Origin: a virus
Direction: 5' to 3' (one strand)
Length of the DNA: 37,144 bases
Virus record (IMG/VR): IMGVR_UViG_3300017710_000013
Span: 1 to 37,144 of that record
In this document: positions 8,248 to 17,060 of the stretch, piece by piece
How positions within the stretch are numbered: position 1 is the stretch's first letter
How the letters are laid out: each line of letters opens with the position of its first letter
Position numbers and translations under genes: made by a program
Notes under the pieces: generated by a model
The model's input: only the letters and a program-made list of their open reading frames with translations
What the model was told of the DNA's origin: nothing
The model's database searches: none

Positions 8248-9725
8248 TGGCACTAATACCGCTCAAAATTCCTGCGGGAATGTATCGGAACGGCACAGAA
8301 TACGAAGCCGCAGGTCGCTGGCGGGATGGTAACCTCGTCCGCTGGCTCGGCTCATCCTTGCGTCCGGTGGGTGGTTGGCGTGAGCGCACTGCAAGTGCGG
8401 TATCAGAAAAAGCTCGCAGCATGCACGCGTGGCAGGATAGCAACGGCTCTCGCTGGGCGGCTATGGGGACTTATAACAATTTGTACGTCACAAACTCTGC
8501 CGGCACTGTCTACACCATAACACCGGCAGGCTTAACCGCCGGCACTCAAGACGCGGCTATCAACACTGGCTATGGGTATTCAACCTATGGGACGTCTTTC
8601 TACGGCACAGAGCGGCCAGACACCGGGAATTACCAAGAGGCGACCACATGGTCTCTAGATAACTTTGGAAACTACCTTGTTGCGTGCAGCGTAGACGACG
8701 GCAGGGCATACCAGTGGACTGGAAACACGGCGACAGCGGCTACAGTAATACCCAATGCGCCCACCAATAACCTTGGCGTAATTGTAAGTGAGGAGCGCTT
8801 TTTGTTCTGCCTTGGGGCGGGCGGAGACCCGAGGGTTGTCCAGTGGTCCGACCAAGAAGACATCACCACATGGACGCCATCAAGCACAAATCAGGCCGGC
8901 TCTCAGATACTGCAAACAGCCGGACAAATCATGGCGGCACAGCGCGGGCGTGGTCAGACTTTAATATTCACTGACTTAGATACGCACCGCATGACATATG
9001 TCGGGGCGCCATTTGTGTATTCGACTGAGAGGATTAGTACGGCGTCGGGTCTGGCTTCCAGAAAGGCTGTTTCTAGTGTGGACGTCGGGACATTCTGGAT
9101 GGGCCACAAGTCGTTCTTCTTCTACAACGGGTCCAACGTCCAAGAGCTTGAGTGTGACGTAAAAGACTACATATTCGGGGACATAAACCGCTCGCAGATT
9201 AGTAAGTGCTGGAGTGCATCTTTAGGCCAGCAGGGAGAAGTCTGGTGGTTTTACTGTAGCTCTAACTCAAACGAAATTGATCGCTACGTCAGCTTTGATT
9301 ACAAGCAGGGCTACTGGGCTACAGGTGAGCTGTCACGCACATGCGGCGTCGACCGCGGAGTTTTTAGATACCCACTGATGATGTCTCCGGGGGGTACGAT
9401 GTATGAGCACGAGGTCGGCCTAAACTACGACGGCTCCACAGTGTTTGCGGAGACTGGGCCGTTCTCAATTGGCTCAGGCGACAACTTAGTCAAAGTCACC
9501 AGGCTGATCCCAGATGAGCTGACACAGGGCGACGTCTCAGCCACGTTCAAAACGCGTTTATATCCCAACGGGTCGGAGACGTCTCACGGGCCGTTTGCTA
9601 TGGCAAACCCGACGTCTGTTCGCTTCTCTGGTCGTCAGGCTCGAATGCGCGTCGAGGGCGCGCGCCTCGCTGACTGGCGGGTGGGTGTCATGCGCGTCGA
9701 CGCAGTTGCGGGCGGCAAGAGATGA
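8247..9725 (+). CDS. Tail nozzle-like tubular protein
   Basis: A 492-residue protein; ATG 8247 overlaps the previous stop (TGATG) and is preferred over an upstream in-frame ATG at 8142 that would overlap the adhesin by 106 bases. The start MALIPLKIPAGMYRNGTEYE and the segment GRWRDGNLVRWLGSSLRPVGGW are hallmarks of a large marine podovirus family; the body is beta-rich with WD-like Trp motifs (GTFWMGHKSFFFYNG, WWFYCSSNSNEIDRYVSF). I take it as the nozzle or tubular tail protein under the adaptor ring, by position and family resemblance. It ends in a four-base overlap with the next gene. Confidence 0.6.
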   Translation: MALIPLKIPAGMYRNGTEYEAAGRWRDGNLVRWLGSSLRPVGGWRERTASAVSEKARSMHAWQDSNGSRWAAMGTYNNLYVTNSAGTVYTITPAGLTAGTQDAAINTGYGYSTYGTSFYGTERPDTGNYQEATTWSLDNFGNYLVACSVDDGRAYQWTGNTATAATVIPNAPTNNLGVIVSEERFLFCLGAGGDPRVVQWSDQEDITTWTPSSTNQAGSQILQTAGQIMAAQRGRGQTLIFTDLDTHRMTYVGAPFVYSTERISTASGLASRKAVSSVDVGTFWMGHKSFFFYNGSNVQELECDVKDYIFGDINRSQISKCWSASLGQQGEVWWFYCSSNSNEIDRYVSFDYKQGYWATGELSRTCGVDRGVFRYPLMMSPGGTMYEHEVGLNYDGSTVFAETGPFSIGSGDNLVKVTRLIPDELTQGDVSATFKTRLYPNGSETSHGPFAMANPTSVRFSGRQARMRVEGARLADWRVGVMRVDAVAGGKR

Positions 9726-10378
9726 CGTCTCCAATTCCACCCAGCGTCGGACCCGACATATTCGACTGGGCGCGGACATTCTCTACATGGACGAGGCGGG
9801 CTTTAACACAGCTCGTCTTTAAGCCATCCGGCGCAGCGGCGGTTGAGAACGGCACGCTTCTCTGGGACGAGGCTGAGGGATATCCTGTCGTGTCTAAAAA
9901 TGGCGAGTGGCGTCAGATTGTGCTGGAAGATGGTCACGCAAATTTTATTAAGACGGCGGACGTCACTGCGGCCTCAGCAAACACTGCATATAAGTTGACC
10001 TATGACGCGCCTGTCGGCAACGAGGGTATCACTCAGGGCACTCCTGCGTCGCGGATCGTATTCGAGGAGGGCGGAGAATACGTCTTGTCATTCTCAGCGC
10101 AGATCTCATCCACATCGAGCAGCACAGTTCACTTCTATTTTTGGCCCAGCGTGAATGGAATTGCAGCCACTAATGGGGCGATGACCACTGCGCTACACCA
10201 GAACAACGCAACTCTCGTGGTGTCGCGCACACAAATTTTTGAAGTGAGCGCCGGCGACTATCTTGAGGTCAATTTCATGGTGGACAGCACTCAGGGGTTT
10301 TTGAACCACACGGCAGCGGCGTCGCCAGTTCCCGGCATTCCGTCGTCAACTCTGTCGATCACGAGGTTACATGGGTGA
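9722..10378 (+). CDS. Putative jelly-roll tail/fibre protein
   Basis: A 218-residue protein whose ATG overlaps the previous stop by four bases. Residues 1-50 form a Trp/Thr-rich attachment-like part (FDWARTFSTWTRRAL); residues about 65-218 alternate beta strands with motifs such as GGEYVLSFSAQISS and SAGDYLEVNFMVDS, typical of C1q/TNF-like jelly-roll domains in phage fibres. The domain call is by strand pattern only. It follows the nozzle gene, so it is probably a minor tail decoration or fibre-anchoring protein. Confidence 0.5.
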   Translation: MTSPIPPSVGPDIFDWARTFSTWTRRALTQLVFKPSGAAAVENGTLLWDEAEGYPVVSKNGEWRQIVLEDGHANFIKTADVTAASANTAYKLTYDAPVGNEGITQGTPASRIVFEEGGEYVLSFSAQISSTSSSTVHFYFWPSVNGIAATNGAMTTALHQNNATLVVSRTQIFEVSAGDYLEVNFMVDSTQGFLNHTAAASPVPGIPSSTLSITRLHG

Positions 10379-10838
10379 GGCTGGCGTAAATATGGATAAC
10401 GTGGTAAAGTTGCATCAAGACAATGTTGAGGTCATTCCTGCCGTTGCAGAGGACATCGACCACGGAATTGAGATCGGCATGCCGTTTCTGGCCGCCAGTA
10501 TAGAAAGAGACGAGAGAAATGTCCCTGTGGAGCGCGTTTTGGCAAACTTTCGAGAAAGACGGTCCGTTATGTGGATCGTTTATATTGCGGGTGAGCCTGT
10601 CGCTGCGTTCAGCACTGCGGTCATGCAGCACCCCATGCGTCAAACTCTATTTATTGAGCACTTGGGTGGCTCTCGAATTAATGAGTGGATGCAAGAGGCT
10701 CTGGAGGCGATTGTGGAGTTAGCGCGCAAAGCAGAGCTGAGCGGTATTGAGGCAGACGGCCGCCTCGGGTTTGAGAAATATTTAGACAAGTGCGGCTTCT
10801 TTAAGAAGACCTATGTGCACTTCGAGATGGAGCTATAA
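10371..10838 (+). CDS. GNAT-like protein in tail cluster
   Basis: A 155-residue protein; ATG 10371 has a GAGG site six bases upstream, and ATG 10392 is an alternative giving 148 residues. The order of elements (MWIVYIAGEPVAAFSTAVMQ strands, then an ELARKAELSGIEADGRLGFEKYLDKCGF helix-strand end) matches the GNAT acetyltransferase fold, as seen in T7-type internal virion protein A genes. The usual acetyl-CoA Q/R-x-x-G-x-G/A loop is not obvious, so it may be a structural, non-catalytic relative. It sits between tail and ejection protein genes. Confidence 0.5.
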   Translation: MGEAGVNMDNVVKLHQDNVEVIPAVAEDIDHGIEIGMPFLAASIERDERNVPVERVLANFRERRSVMWIVYIAGEPVAAFSTAVMQHPMRQTLFIEHLGGSRINEWMQEALEAIVELARKAELSGIEADGRLGFEKYLDKCGFFKKTYVHFEMEL

Positions 10839-10839
10839 G

Positions 10840-11730
10840 ATGGGCAGCACAACCAAGACCACGGAAGTTATCGACAACACCACCGAGGCGACGATGCCTC
10901 AGTTCCAAGAAGACTTCCTGCGGAACGTCGTAATTCCGAAGGGCACCGAGATCGGCACTGCCGAGTTCACGCCATATGAGGGTCAGCGTGTGGCCGGGAT
11001 GACCGACTTGGAGCGTGGAGCAATACAGGGTTATGGCGGGCTCGATACTGGCGCTGACGCTTACGGCGCCGCCGGCGACGTTTACGCTGGCCTCGCTGGT
11101 CGCACACCGCAAGATCAGGCGGCGCAGATCGCGCAGTACCAAAACCAGTTTACTCAGGGCGTCATCGACCCGACGCTGGCGCTTATGGAGCGGCAGCGCG
11201 GCAAGGACATCGTCGCAGAGCAGGGCCAGATCACTGGCGCCGGCGCATTCGGCAACACCCGACGAGACGTGTTTCAAGGCGAGCGCGCAGGCGAATACGA
11301 CGCCCGCATGGGCCAGACTTTGGCGGGCTTGCAGCAGCAGGGCTTGCAGTACGGCACGCAGCGTGCAGCAGCGGAAGACGCTCTTCGCATGCAGGCGGCT
11401 GGCCAGATGGCGTCGACCGCCGGTGCAGGCTTGCAGTCTCAGCTCGCTGGCCTTGGGGCGCAGCTCACAGCAGGCTCGGCAGAGAGAGCGCCGCAGCAGG
11501 CGGAGCTGGACGCGGCATACGAGCAGTATTTGGCGGGCTTACAGTTTCCGCTGTCGCAATTTGGCGCACTCACTGGCACCGCCGCGGCGATACCGGCGGG
11601 CTTCGGGACGACCAACGTGTCCGGCACATCTATGGGCACCAGCTATCAGGGCGGCGCGGGGAATGCGCTGGCGGCACTTGGCTCGTTTGGCCAGGGGCTC
11701 GGCGCTATGGGCTACAATCCGCTTAAGTGA
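10840..11730 (+). CDS. Tail/internal virion protein
   Basis: About 296 residues from ATG 10840, one base after the previous stop; an upstream in-frame ATG at 10813 would overlap the GNAT-like gene and is less likely. The N-terminus (PQFQEDFLRNVVIP, TPYEGQRVAGMTDLERGAIQGY) followed by Gln/Ala-rich helices (residues about 110-200) resembles a conserved family of marine podovirus proteins placed before the large ejection proteins. The C-terminus is Gly-rich with GTSMGTSYQGG. No enzymatic motif. Probable ejected or tail-associated structural protein. Confidence 0.5.
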   Translation: MGSTTKTTEVIDNTTEATMPQFQEDFLRNVVIPKGTEIGTAEFTPYEGQRVAGMTDLERGAIQGYGGLDTGADAYGAAGDVYAGLAGRTPQDQAAQIAQYQNQFTQGVIDPTLALMERQRGKDIVAEQGQITGAGAFGNTRRDVFQGERAGEYDARMGQTLAGLQQQGLQYGTQRAAAEDALRMQAAGQMASTAGAGLQSQLAGLGAQLTAGSAERAPQQAELDAAYEQYLAGLQFPLSQFGALTGTAAAIPAGFGTTNVSGTSMGTSYQGGAGNALAALGSFGQGLGAMGYNPLK

Positions 11731-11748
11731 ATATGAAGGGCGAATGAG

Positions 11749-12990
11749 ATGCAGTTAACACAATTCGACATTGATGAGCTTGCCCGTCAGGGCGTGGATG
11801 TCACAGGATTGACGGAGGGCTACCCAGCAACCGACGACATGCGCATAAGGCTTGGCATACAAGACGACGTCGATCCCGGAGCGCTTCCAGATCCAGTTTC
11901 CGCTGCTCAGGTCGCAGAGGGCATGGCGACCACTCTCGATCCGCAGGCTGCCGCACTAAACGCCGGCTCTATGGACCCAGCGGCCGTGGCGGGAGCTATG
12001 AACGCTGTGCCAGCGGCGGCTCCGGTAACTCAGGAGCAGTTGACCGCTCCAAAGTCAGGCGGGTTGGGCGACATGCTCTTCGGGCCGCAGGAGGCCACGG
12101 ACCAATTCAGCAATTTGAACCGTCAGCAGCGCATGATGCTGGCATTCGGCGCCATCAAGGACGCCGGGTTTGCGTTGCAGGGCAAAGAGGGCAGCGCATT
12201 CAGTAGCACCCTCAAGGCGATCAACGACCAGATAGATATGGGCCGCAAGGCGAAGGCGGTGGAACAGCAGCGGGAAATAATGCAAAGCGCTTTAGGCCCA
12301 GTCGCAGGTGGAGAGACCTTCGATGGGAAGCGATTAAAGCTACAGCAGGCACTTGCGGCTGGCGCGATACAGGCTCCAGAGTTTACCGCAATGATGGCGG
12401 AAATTGCGAGGCAAGAGCAGGCGCAGGCCGCCGCTATAGGCGGCTCTTCTCAGGCAGCCACTCAGCTTGAAGACGTTAATAGGTTGCTCAATTTGATTGA
12501 TAGCGACCCTAAAATGACCACAGGCGTAATGGGGTCACTTCTTAGTTACATTCCCGGAACAGCTGCTAATATTGCTGAAGGTTTAGCCACAACTTTAAGA
12601 TCAAATCTTGCTCTTGAGGCGCTGAAATCTCTTAAAGCCACAGGCGCAACCATGGGCGCACTTAATGAGAAAGAGTTTAACGCGCTGGAAACTCAATTAA
12701 CCAATCTGGATCTGTCTAAGGGGCCAGAGACGGCTAAAATAGCTTTGAAACGCATTCAGACAACGTATCAAAACCTCATAGCTGACGCGTTTAGGGACGC
12801 CGAGGAGCAAGCGGCCGCTGGTAACCCTAATGGGCAAAGGGCACTTGATGGGTTGCTTAGAATATTTGGAAGCAAGCCGTCGTGGACCGCGGACGCGGGG
12901 CCAGTGGTTCCTTCGGGTGGATCAACAGATCCCGCTGAGCCACTTAGCGACGAAGATCTGGACAACCTCTACCCGCCAACGACAAACTAA
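11749..12990 (+). CDS. Putative internal/ejection protein (413 aa)
   Basis: A 413-residue protein. Residues 1-95 are acidic and Ala-rich; residues 110-230 are predicted helical with GFALQGKEGSAFSSTLKAIND. Residues about 235-345 form a helical domain (LNLIDSDPKMTTGVMGSLLSYIPGT, then NEKEFNALETQLTNLDLSKGPE) that I recognise as recurring near the C-terminus of large phage internal proteins, function unknown. This part of the gene is locally AT-richer, hinting at a module boundary near 12470. Context between tail and the 754-residue protein suggests DNA-ejection function. Confidence 0.5.
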   Translation: MQLTQFDIDELARQGVDVTGLTEGYPATDDMRIRLGIQDDVDPGALPDPVSAAQVAEGMATTLDPQAAALNAGSMDPAAVAGAMNAVPAAAPVTQEQLTAPKSGGLGDMLFGPQEATDQFSNLNRQQRMMLAFGAIKDAGFALQGKEGSAFSSTLKAINDQIDMGRKAKAVEQQREIMQSALGPVAGGETFDGKRLKLQQALAAGAIQAPEFTAMMAEIARQEQAQAAAIGGSSQAATQLEDVNRLLNLIDSDPKMTTGVMGSLLSYIPGTAANIAEGLATTLRSNLALEALKSLKATGATMGALNEKEFNALETQLTNLDLSKGPETAKIALKRIQTTYQNLIADAFRDAEEQAAAGNPNGQRALDGLLRIFGSKPSWTADAGPVVPSGGSTDPAEPLSDEDLDNLYPPTTN

Positions 12991-12999
12991 GGGACTAAT

Positions 13000-15264
13000 A
13001 TGGCTTCCACATCAGCACAGTTGAGAGACCAAGCGCGGCAGGCACATGCGGCTGGAGACAGCTCCGCGGCCGCTCGCTTTATGGAGCGCGCAAGAGCGGC
13101 AGATGCGGCAGCATCCGCCATAAACATCCCCGAGGGCTCTACGCTGCTAAAGCAATACCCGGACGGCGGCTACATCACGCAAAACCGCAAGACGCGGCAG
13201 ATGAATTATGTGAACCCGGAGGGCGCATATGTATCCGCGGATCAGGGGACCATAACCAGCATTATGCGTGAGGGTGGAGATTTTAAAAAAGTTGTGGGAG
13301 GCGAGATGTCTCGCGATGTTGTTGGCGAGGGCTTCACTACACTGGCGAGTATGTTTGGCAAAGGTCTTCCGTTTGCTCGCGGATACGTTGAGCCGGCTAT
13401 GGCCGCAGTGAACCCAAATATCAGCGAGGAAACAATCCGAGCAGCCATAGGGTCTCAGGAGGCAGAGCTTCCTGGCTTGACCGCTGCTGGTCGCCTCGCG
13501 ACTGGCGCCGGCGTTGGAATAGCGTCTGGCGCTGACCGCTTAATAAACGCGCCCACGCGCCTTGGGCGTGCCGCTCAGGGTGTCGGGTACGGAACCGGCA
13601 TAGGCGCCGCTGAAGGTGCTGTCGCAGGTTACGGCGAAGGTGGCGCGGAGGAGGCTAGACAGCAGGCGCAAGTCGGCGGCGTATTTGGCGCTACCGCTGG
13701 AGCTATTGCCCCGATCATTGGCTCAATCGCCGGCGGAATTAGTCGCCTAAAGGCGGAGATGCCTGTTCGGTCTGAGATCAGCAAAATTGGCGCAAAGGGT
13801 GACGCGCGAAAACTAATCAAAGACGCAGTGGAGGCTGACGGCTTTGGCGCCACAGCCGCGGCTAACACCCCCTACGGTAACTTGGCGACCCTCGGCCCCA
13901 ATATGTCAAATTTGCTCGACGTAGTCGCAAACACTCCGGGCAAGGGCGCGGCGGTGGTTCGATCAAACCTTAACGAGACTTCTCTGGCAGCGTCACGAGA
14001 TTTGTCGACCACGCTGGATGATGTGCTCGGGCCTGTGACTGCCGGCAAGATTGGCCAGAAGGCTGACATTATGGCTGACACAGCCCAAGCGCGCCGTGAG
14101 CTGTACGGCAGCGCATACACGTCTCAAATAACCCCTGGTGAAGACGCCTCAGACGCTGTGCTTGACCTATATACTCGCGTGGCCCCAGAAGACTTAACCG
14201 GCGCCACCACGTTAATGCGCGAGGCTGGCGGAGAGTTTGACTATATGGTGCCGACGCGCGTCAGCGAAGAGCAGGCGAATAAAATACTGAAAAGTAAAAA
14301 CGGCGTCGAGATAACATACGACGTCGACGGCAACTATATCGCCATGCGGACGCCGACTGTCGAAACGCTGGACTACGTCACGCGTCGCCTGCACAGCCGA
14401 GCCCAAGAGCTCAAGAGGTCTGGCGATATCGAGGGGTATCGCTCCAAGACTGCTCTGGCTATCCAAATGCGAAACGCGCTTGACGAAGTCAGCCCAGATT
14501 ATGCAGCGGCGCGTGCGGCTGGCAAGGATGCCATCGACCAGAAGATCGCCGCAGACCTTGGCACCGACTTGTTGAGCCCGTCAGTGACGCGCGAGGAAGT
14601 GCAGATCGCCTTAGATGTCATGGGGCCGACCGAGCTGAAGCAGGTCAGGACTGCGCTGAGAAACCGCCTTGATGAAATTGCTGCAAACGCAAAGGTCAAT
14701 CCATCCAAGCGGACTGACGCCGAAGTGGTTGAGGCTCTGGCGCAACTTAAAGCGATGAATACTCGAGCCGTGGCAACAAAAATGCAGATGGTGCTTGGCG
14801 ATGTCGGATTCGAGAAAATGTCGAACAAGATCCGAGAAGCCAGCGACGCCATGATGATGGCCGCCTCTGTCGCTCAAAACTCCAAGACGGCAATACGCCA
14901 GGCGGTGCAGAAGCGCTTCGAGGAGCTTATAACTCCGTCTTTCGGTGAGCGCATCGGCAAAGAGGGCATACTTAATGCGCCAGCGTCAATGGCGGCTGAT
15001 GTTGCGTTGGCTGGAGGCGGCCAAGCGGATCGCATACGCGCCGCTCAAGAGCAGTTGGCTCCGGTCTTATCCCGCCGCATGACGCCAGACGATCTGATGC
15101 GTCAGGCTCAAGCTATGGAGCGCGCTGCTCCGGGCATACAGGCTGCCAGAGAAACTGGCGAGGCAACAAGGTCGACAGTTACGAGCGGCCTGCTTGGCAC
15201 AGGCATGTCGGCGCAGGCAGCCGGCCTTCCATCTCCATATGAGATGCTGACCGGCCCCCGCTAA
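13000..15264 (+). CDS. Large internal virion / ejection protein
   Basis: A 754-residue protein, the last gene of the virion block. Residues 1-45 are an Ala-rich helix, followed by a small beta segment (GYITQNRKTRQMNYVNPEG), a Gly/Ala-rich stretch (residues about 160-260, possibly membrane-inserting: GAAEGAVAGYGEGG..., VFGATAGAIAPIIGSIAGGI) and then long Ala/Arg/Glu-rich helices to the end. No peptidase or transglycosylase motif was seen. The pattern fits proteins that leave the capsid and line the ejection channel in podoviruses. Exact role unassigned. Confidence 0.5.
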   Translation: MASTSAQLRDQARQAHAAGDSSAAARFMERARAADAAASAINIPEGSTLLKQYPDGGYITQNRKTRQMNYVNPEGAYVSADQGTITSIMREGGDFKKVVGGEMSRDVVGEGFTTLASMFGKGLPFARGYVEPAMAAVNPNISEETIRAAIGSQEAELPGLTAAGRLATGAGVGIASGADRLINAPTRLGRAAQGVGYGTGIGAAEGAVAGYGEGGAEEARQQAQVGGVFGATAGAIAPIIGSIAGGISRLKAEMPVRSEISKIGAKGDARKLIKDAVEADGFGATAAANTPYGNLATLGPNMSNLLDVVANTPGKGAAVVRSNLNETSLAASRDLSTTLDDVLGPVTAGKIGQKADIMADTAQARRELYGSAYTSQITPGEDASDAVLDLYTRVAPEDLTGATTLMREAGGEFDYMVPTRVSEEQANKILKSKNGVEITYDVDGNYIAMRTPTVETLDYVTRRLHSRAQELKRSGDIEGYRSKTALAIQMRNALDEVSPDYAAARAAGKDAIDQKIAADLGTDLLSPSVTREEVQIALDVMGPTELKQVRTALRNRLDEIAANAKVNPSKRTDAEVVEALAQLKAMNTRAVATKMQMVLGDVGFEKMSNKIREASDAMMMAASVAQNSKTAIRQAVQKRFEELITPSFGERIGKEGILNAPASMAADVALAGGGQADRIRAAQEQLAPVLSRRMTPDDLMRQAQAMERAAPGIQAARETGEATRSTVTSGLLGTGMSAQAAGLPSPYEMLTGPR

Positions 15265-15267
15265 CCA

Positions 15268-15468
15268 CTACTTCTTCGCAGCTTTCTTGGGCGCAGTCTT
15301 CTTCGGCTGCGCCTCAAGCGCGTCTGCGGCTGCGCGGTGCAGCTCGGCCGCTTGGTCTTGGATGATGGTCGCCGCCTGCTCGCAAAATTTGAACAGCGCC
15401 ATGATGTTTACGACCCGGTGCGGGTTATTAAGATTGCGCACCAGCTCTTTGGTTTGATCGTCCAGCAT
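15268..15468 (-). CDS. Small Lys/Ala-tailed protein
   Basis: A 66-residue soluble protein. ATG at 15468 is preferred because TGGAGG lies eight bases upstream; the ORF could extend to 15489. The body is helical and amphipathic (HRVVNIMALFKFCEQAATIIQ) and the C-terminus is a basic PKKTAPKKAAKK tail, reminiscent of nucleic-acid-associated small phage proteins. It is convergent with the ejection protein gene (3 bases between stops) and divergent from 15596, sharing the CtrA-like gap. Function unknown. Confidence 0.5.
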   Translation of the reverse strand: MLDDQTKELVRNLNNPHRVVNIMALFKFCEQAATIIQDQAAELHRAAADALEAQPKKTAPKKAAKK

Positions 15469-15550
15469 GTGATCCTCCATAAATGTCACTCTGGCACCCT
15501 ATAACATTTTTTCGATTATGTGAACATTTAGCACTTGCAAGGGTGTGCTG

Positions 15551-15566
15551 TTACCCCTATGTTAAC
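15551..15566 (+). promoter_or_regulatory. CtrA-like box, divergent gap 1
   Basis: TTAC-N7-TTAAC at 15551-15566 differs by one base from the alphaproteobacterial CtrA consensus TTAA-N7-TTAAC. It lies between the divergent genes starting at 15468 (-) and 15596 (+), with TATAGA immediately downstream and 34 bases from its second half-site to the + strand start codon. Confidence 0.6.
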
Positions 15567-15598
15567 AATATAGACAGAAACAAAGGAACACGGAAATG
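15561..15598 (+). repeat. Shared promoter/leader, copy A
   Basis: From the second CtrA half-site to the ATG, these 38 bases match 34 of 38 positions of the leader of the minus-strand gene at 30487 (30522-30485), with identical spacing to the start codon. Both contain TATAGACAGAAACAAAGG. The shared segment includes the Shine-Dalgarno AAAGGA, so the two genes are likely co-regulated at transcription and translation. Confidence 0.8.
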
Positions 15599-15850
15599 AC
15601 ATCATACAGCTTCACCCCCGCAGAAACTACAGGCCGCAACGCCTTTGACACTGCCACAAAATTTACATTTGATTGCGAAAGCAATCGCGGTGGTCTGTAT
15701 CGCGTAAACGCAACAGTCGGAGACAGCGGGTCAGCTACAGCTCAAGTCTTTCGAGTTCGCGACGGCCACGACGTATGTAGGACAACACGCCTTGGCAACA
15801 CAATCCACAAACTCGCAGTCCAGCACGCTCTGGCCGCGGCTATCGCATAA
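15596..15850 (+). CDS. Small unknown protein, early-type leader
   Basis: An 84-residue soluble protein. It is beta-rich (FTFDCESNRGGLYRVNATVGD, ATAQVFRVRDGHDV) ending in an Ala-rich helix. No family recognised. Its leader is almost identical to that of the gene at 30487 and carries a CtrA-like box, so it is probably switched on at the same time. It is followed by a small GC-rich hairpin (about 15857-15871, GGGGC with GCCCC) before the next ribosome site. Confidence 0.6.
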   Translation: MTSYSFTPAETTGRNAFDTATKFTFDCESNRGGLYRVNATVGDSGSATAQVFRVRDGHDVCRTTRLGNTIHKLAVQHALAAAIA

Positions 15851-15894
15851 CCAACCGGGGCCACGCGCCCCCACAAACTCAGAAGGAGAGCATT

Positions 15895-16443
15895 ATGCTC
15901 AAAGAAATCACAATAACTTTTACCGGCGACTACCACGCATTCGCCGTTTTGACTGATACATTCGAGCAGGCATATGTGCCTAACTCGGTCGTGTCAGCAG
16001 CCAACCTCGAGGTCGGCCGCAAGTATCGCGCCGGCGTCGTTGAAAACCGCCACGACAGATCCGGTCAGACGCCGTGGTTTATCACGTTTGCAGAGGCGGC
16101 CGATCTGGACGCCAGCAGCGCCTCCGAAGATGAAAGTGTATTTTCTCCACTGCGCGACCTGTTTGAAGAACAAGTCGAGGAGGACGAGGTGGAAGATGAC
16201 GCCCTGCCCGAGCTTACAGTGTCTGACATCGTCCGCGCCGCTGTGCCGGAAATGAGTGGCGAACCATTTATCGCGTCCGAGCTGGCGGCTGTTGCTGGTG
16301 TTGAGAATAGCGACGCCGGGACTGTGCTCAACAATATGTTCATCAGCGGTGACATTTCCTGCGCTAAGGTTTTCAAGACAAGCGGCCAGTCCAAGGCGTC
16401 TCAGACGGTCTGGTGCACCGACGTGCGGCGGCTGCTCAAGTGA
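15895..16443 (+). CDS. Putative winged-helix protein
   Basis: A 182-residue protein with AAGGAGAG seven bases upstream. Residues 1-65 form a beta-rich N-domain (ITITFTGDYHAFAVLTD, VGRKYRAGVVENRHD) of OB- or S1-like look; residues 75-105 are a very acidic linker; residues 108-182 look like a winged-helix DNA-binding domain (TVSDIVRAAVP, FIASELAAVAGV, then a strand pair). A DNA- or RNA-binding regulator is plausible, but this is fold guesswork. It overlaps a tiny membrane-protein ORF by one stop-start. Confidence 0.5.
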   Translation: MLKEITITFTGDYHAFAVLTDTFEQAYVPNSVVSAANLEVGRKYRAGVVENRHDRSGQTPWFITFAEAADLDASSASEDESVFSPLRDLFEEQVEEDEVEDDALPELTVSDIVRAAVPEMSGEPFIASELAAVAGVENSDAGTVLNNMFISGDISCAKVFKTSGQSKASQTVWCTDVRRLLK

Positions 16444-16586
16444 TGCCGACGAAACAAGACTGGGCGATCCTGATCGCTTGGACATCACTGTGCGGGCTGT
16501 TGATCGCCTGCACAGTGACCGCTAATGTTGAAGAGCCAATGCGCCCCAAGGCGCGTCCAACACACTGGGAGACCACACATGACTAA
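16443..16586 (+). CDS. Tiny membrane protein
   Basis: A 47-residue ORF whose ATG overlaps the previous stop (TGATG). Residues 6-28 form one hydrophobic helix with two Cys (WAILIAWTSLCGLLIACTV), and the tail is short, polar and Pro-rich. It overlaps the next start by eight bases. Size, coupling and hydrophobicity support a real small membrane protein; function unknown. Confidence 0.5.
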   Translation: MPTKQDWAILIAWTSLCGLLIACTVTANVEEPMRPKARPTHWETTHD

Positions 16587-16848
16587 ACTGACACGCGCGG
16601 AAGTCTTGGATACCGCCAAGGAATACGTCACCAAAGATCGCGCAGAAGATCACGGCGACATGGAGGACAACTTCATGACCATCGCCGCATTCTGGGGCGA
16701 ATTTCTTGGGCGTGAGATATCCCCATCTCAAGTGGGCATCATGATGGTGCTACTGAAGGCCGCTAGAGCCAAGTCGAACCCAAAACATGGCGACAACTAT
16801 ATCGACGCCGCCGGATACGCCGCCTGCGCCGCGGAGTGCGCCACATGA
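16579..16848 (+). CDS. DUF6378-like protein
   Basis: An 89-residue protein; ATG 16579 has GGGAG upstream, and the in-frame upstream ATG at 16525 would overlap the membrane ORF more. Motifs DRAEDHGDMEDNFMTIAAFW (about residues 20-39), SPSQVGIMMVLLKAARAKSN and HGDNYIDAAGYAACAAE are the recognisable signature of DUF6378, a family common in phage small-gene clusters and resembling MazG-like helical bundles. The conserved His, Asp and Glu may bind a metal, which is inference. Overlaps the next gene with ATGA. Confidence 0.7.
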   Translation: MTKLTRAEVLDTAKEYVTKDRAEDHGDMEDNFMTIAAFWGEFLGREISPSQVGIMMVLLKAARAKSNPKHGDNYIDAAGYAACAAECAT

Positions 16849-17060
16849 TGGACGAATGGATCTGGACGGACCCGAAGCGGCTGGCGTGCCCAGAGTGCCA
16901 TGGGGAGGGCACTCTGGAGGAAACCAGCTTCCTGATGCAGTCAGCAACCCGAGACATCGGGGAGCCAGTTATCGAAACTGTGCTTTGCGAACATTGCGGC
17001 GGGCTGGGTGAAGTTGACCCGCCCGAAGATGAGGAGGACGAAGATGCCGAGCCCGTATGA
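16845..17060 (+). CDS. DnaJ-type zinc-ribbon protein
   Basis: A 71-residue protein starting in an ATGA overlap with the previous gene and with GGAG eight bases upstream. It holds two CxxCxGxG-like knuckles, CPECHGEG (residues 15-22) and CEHCGGLG (residues 48-55), which is half of a DnaJ-type zinc domain, and a very acidic C-terminus. It probably binds one zinc and acts as an adaptor or nucleic-acid mimic. Overlaps the next gene by 17 bases. Confidence 0.6.
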   Translation: MMDEWIWTDPKRLACPECHGEGTLEETSFLMQSATRDIGEPVIETVLCEHCGGLGEVDPPEDEEDEDAEPV

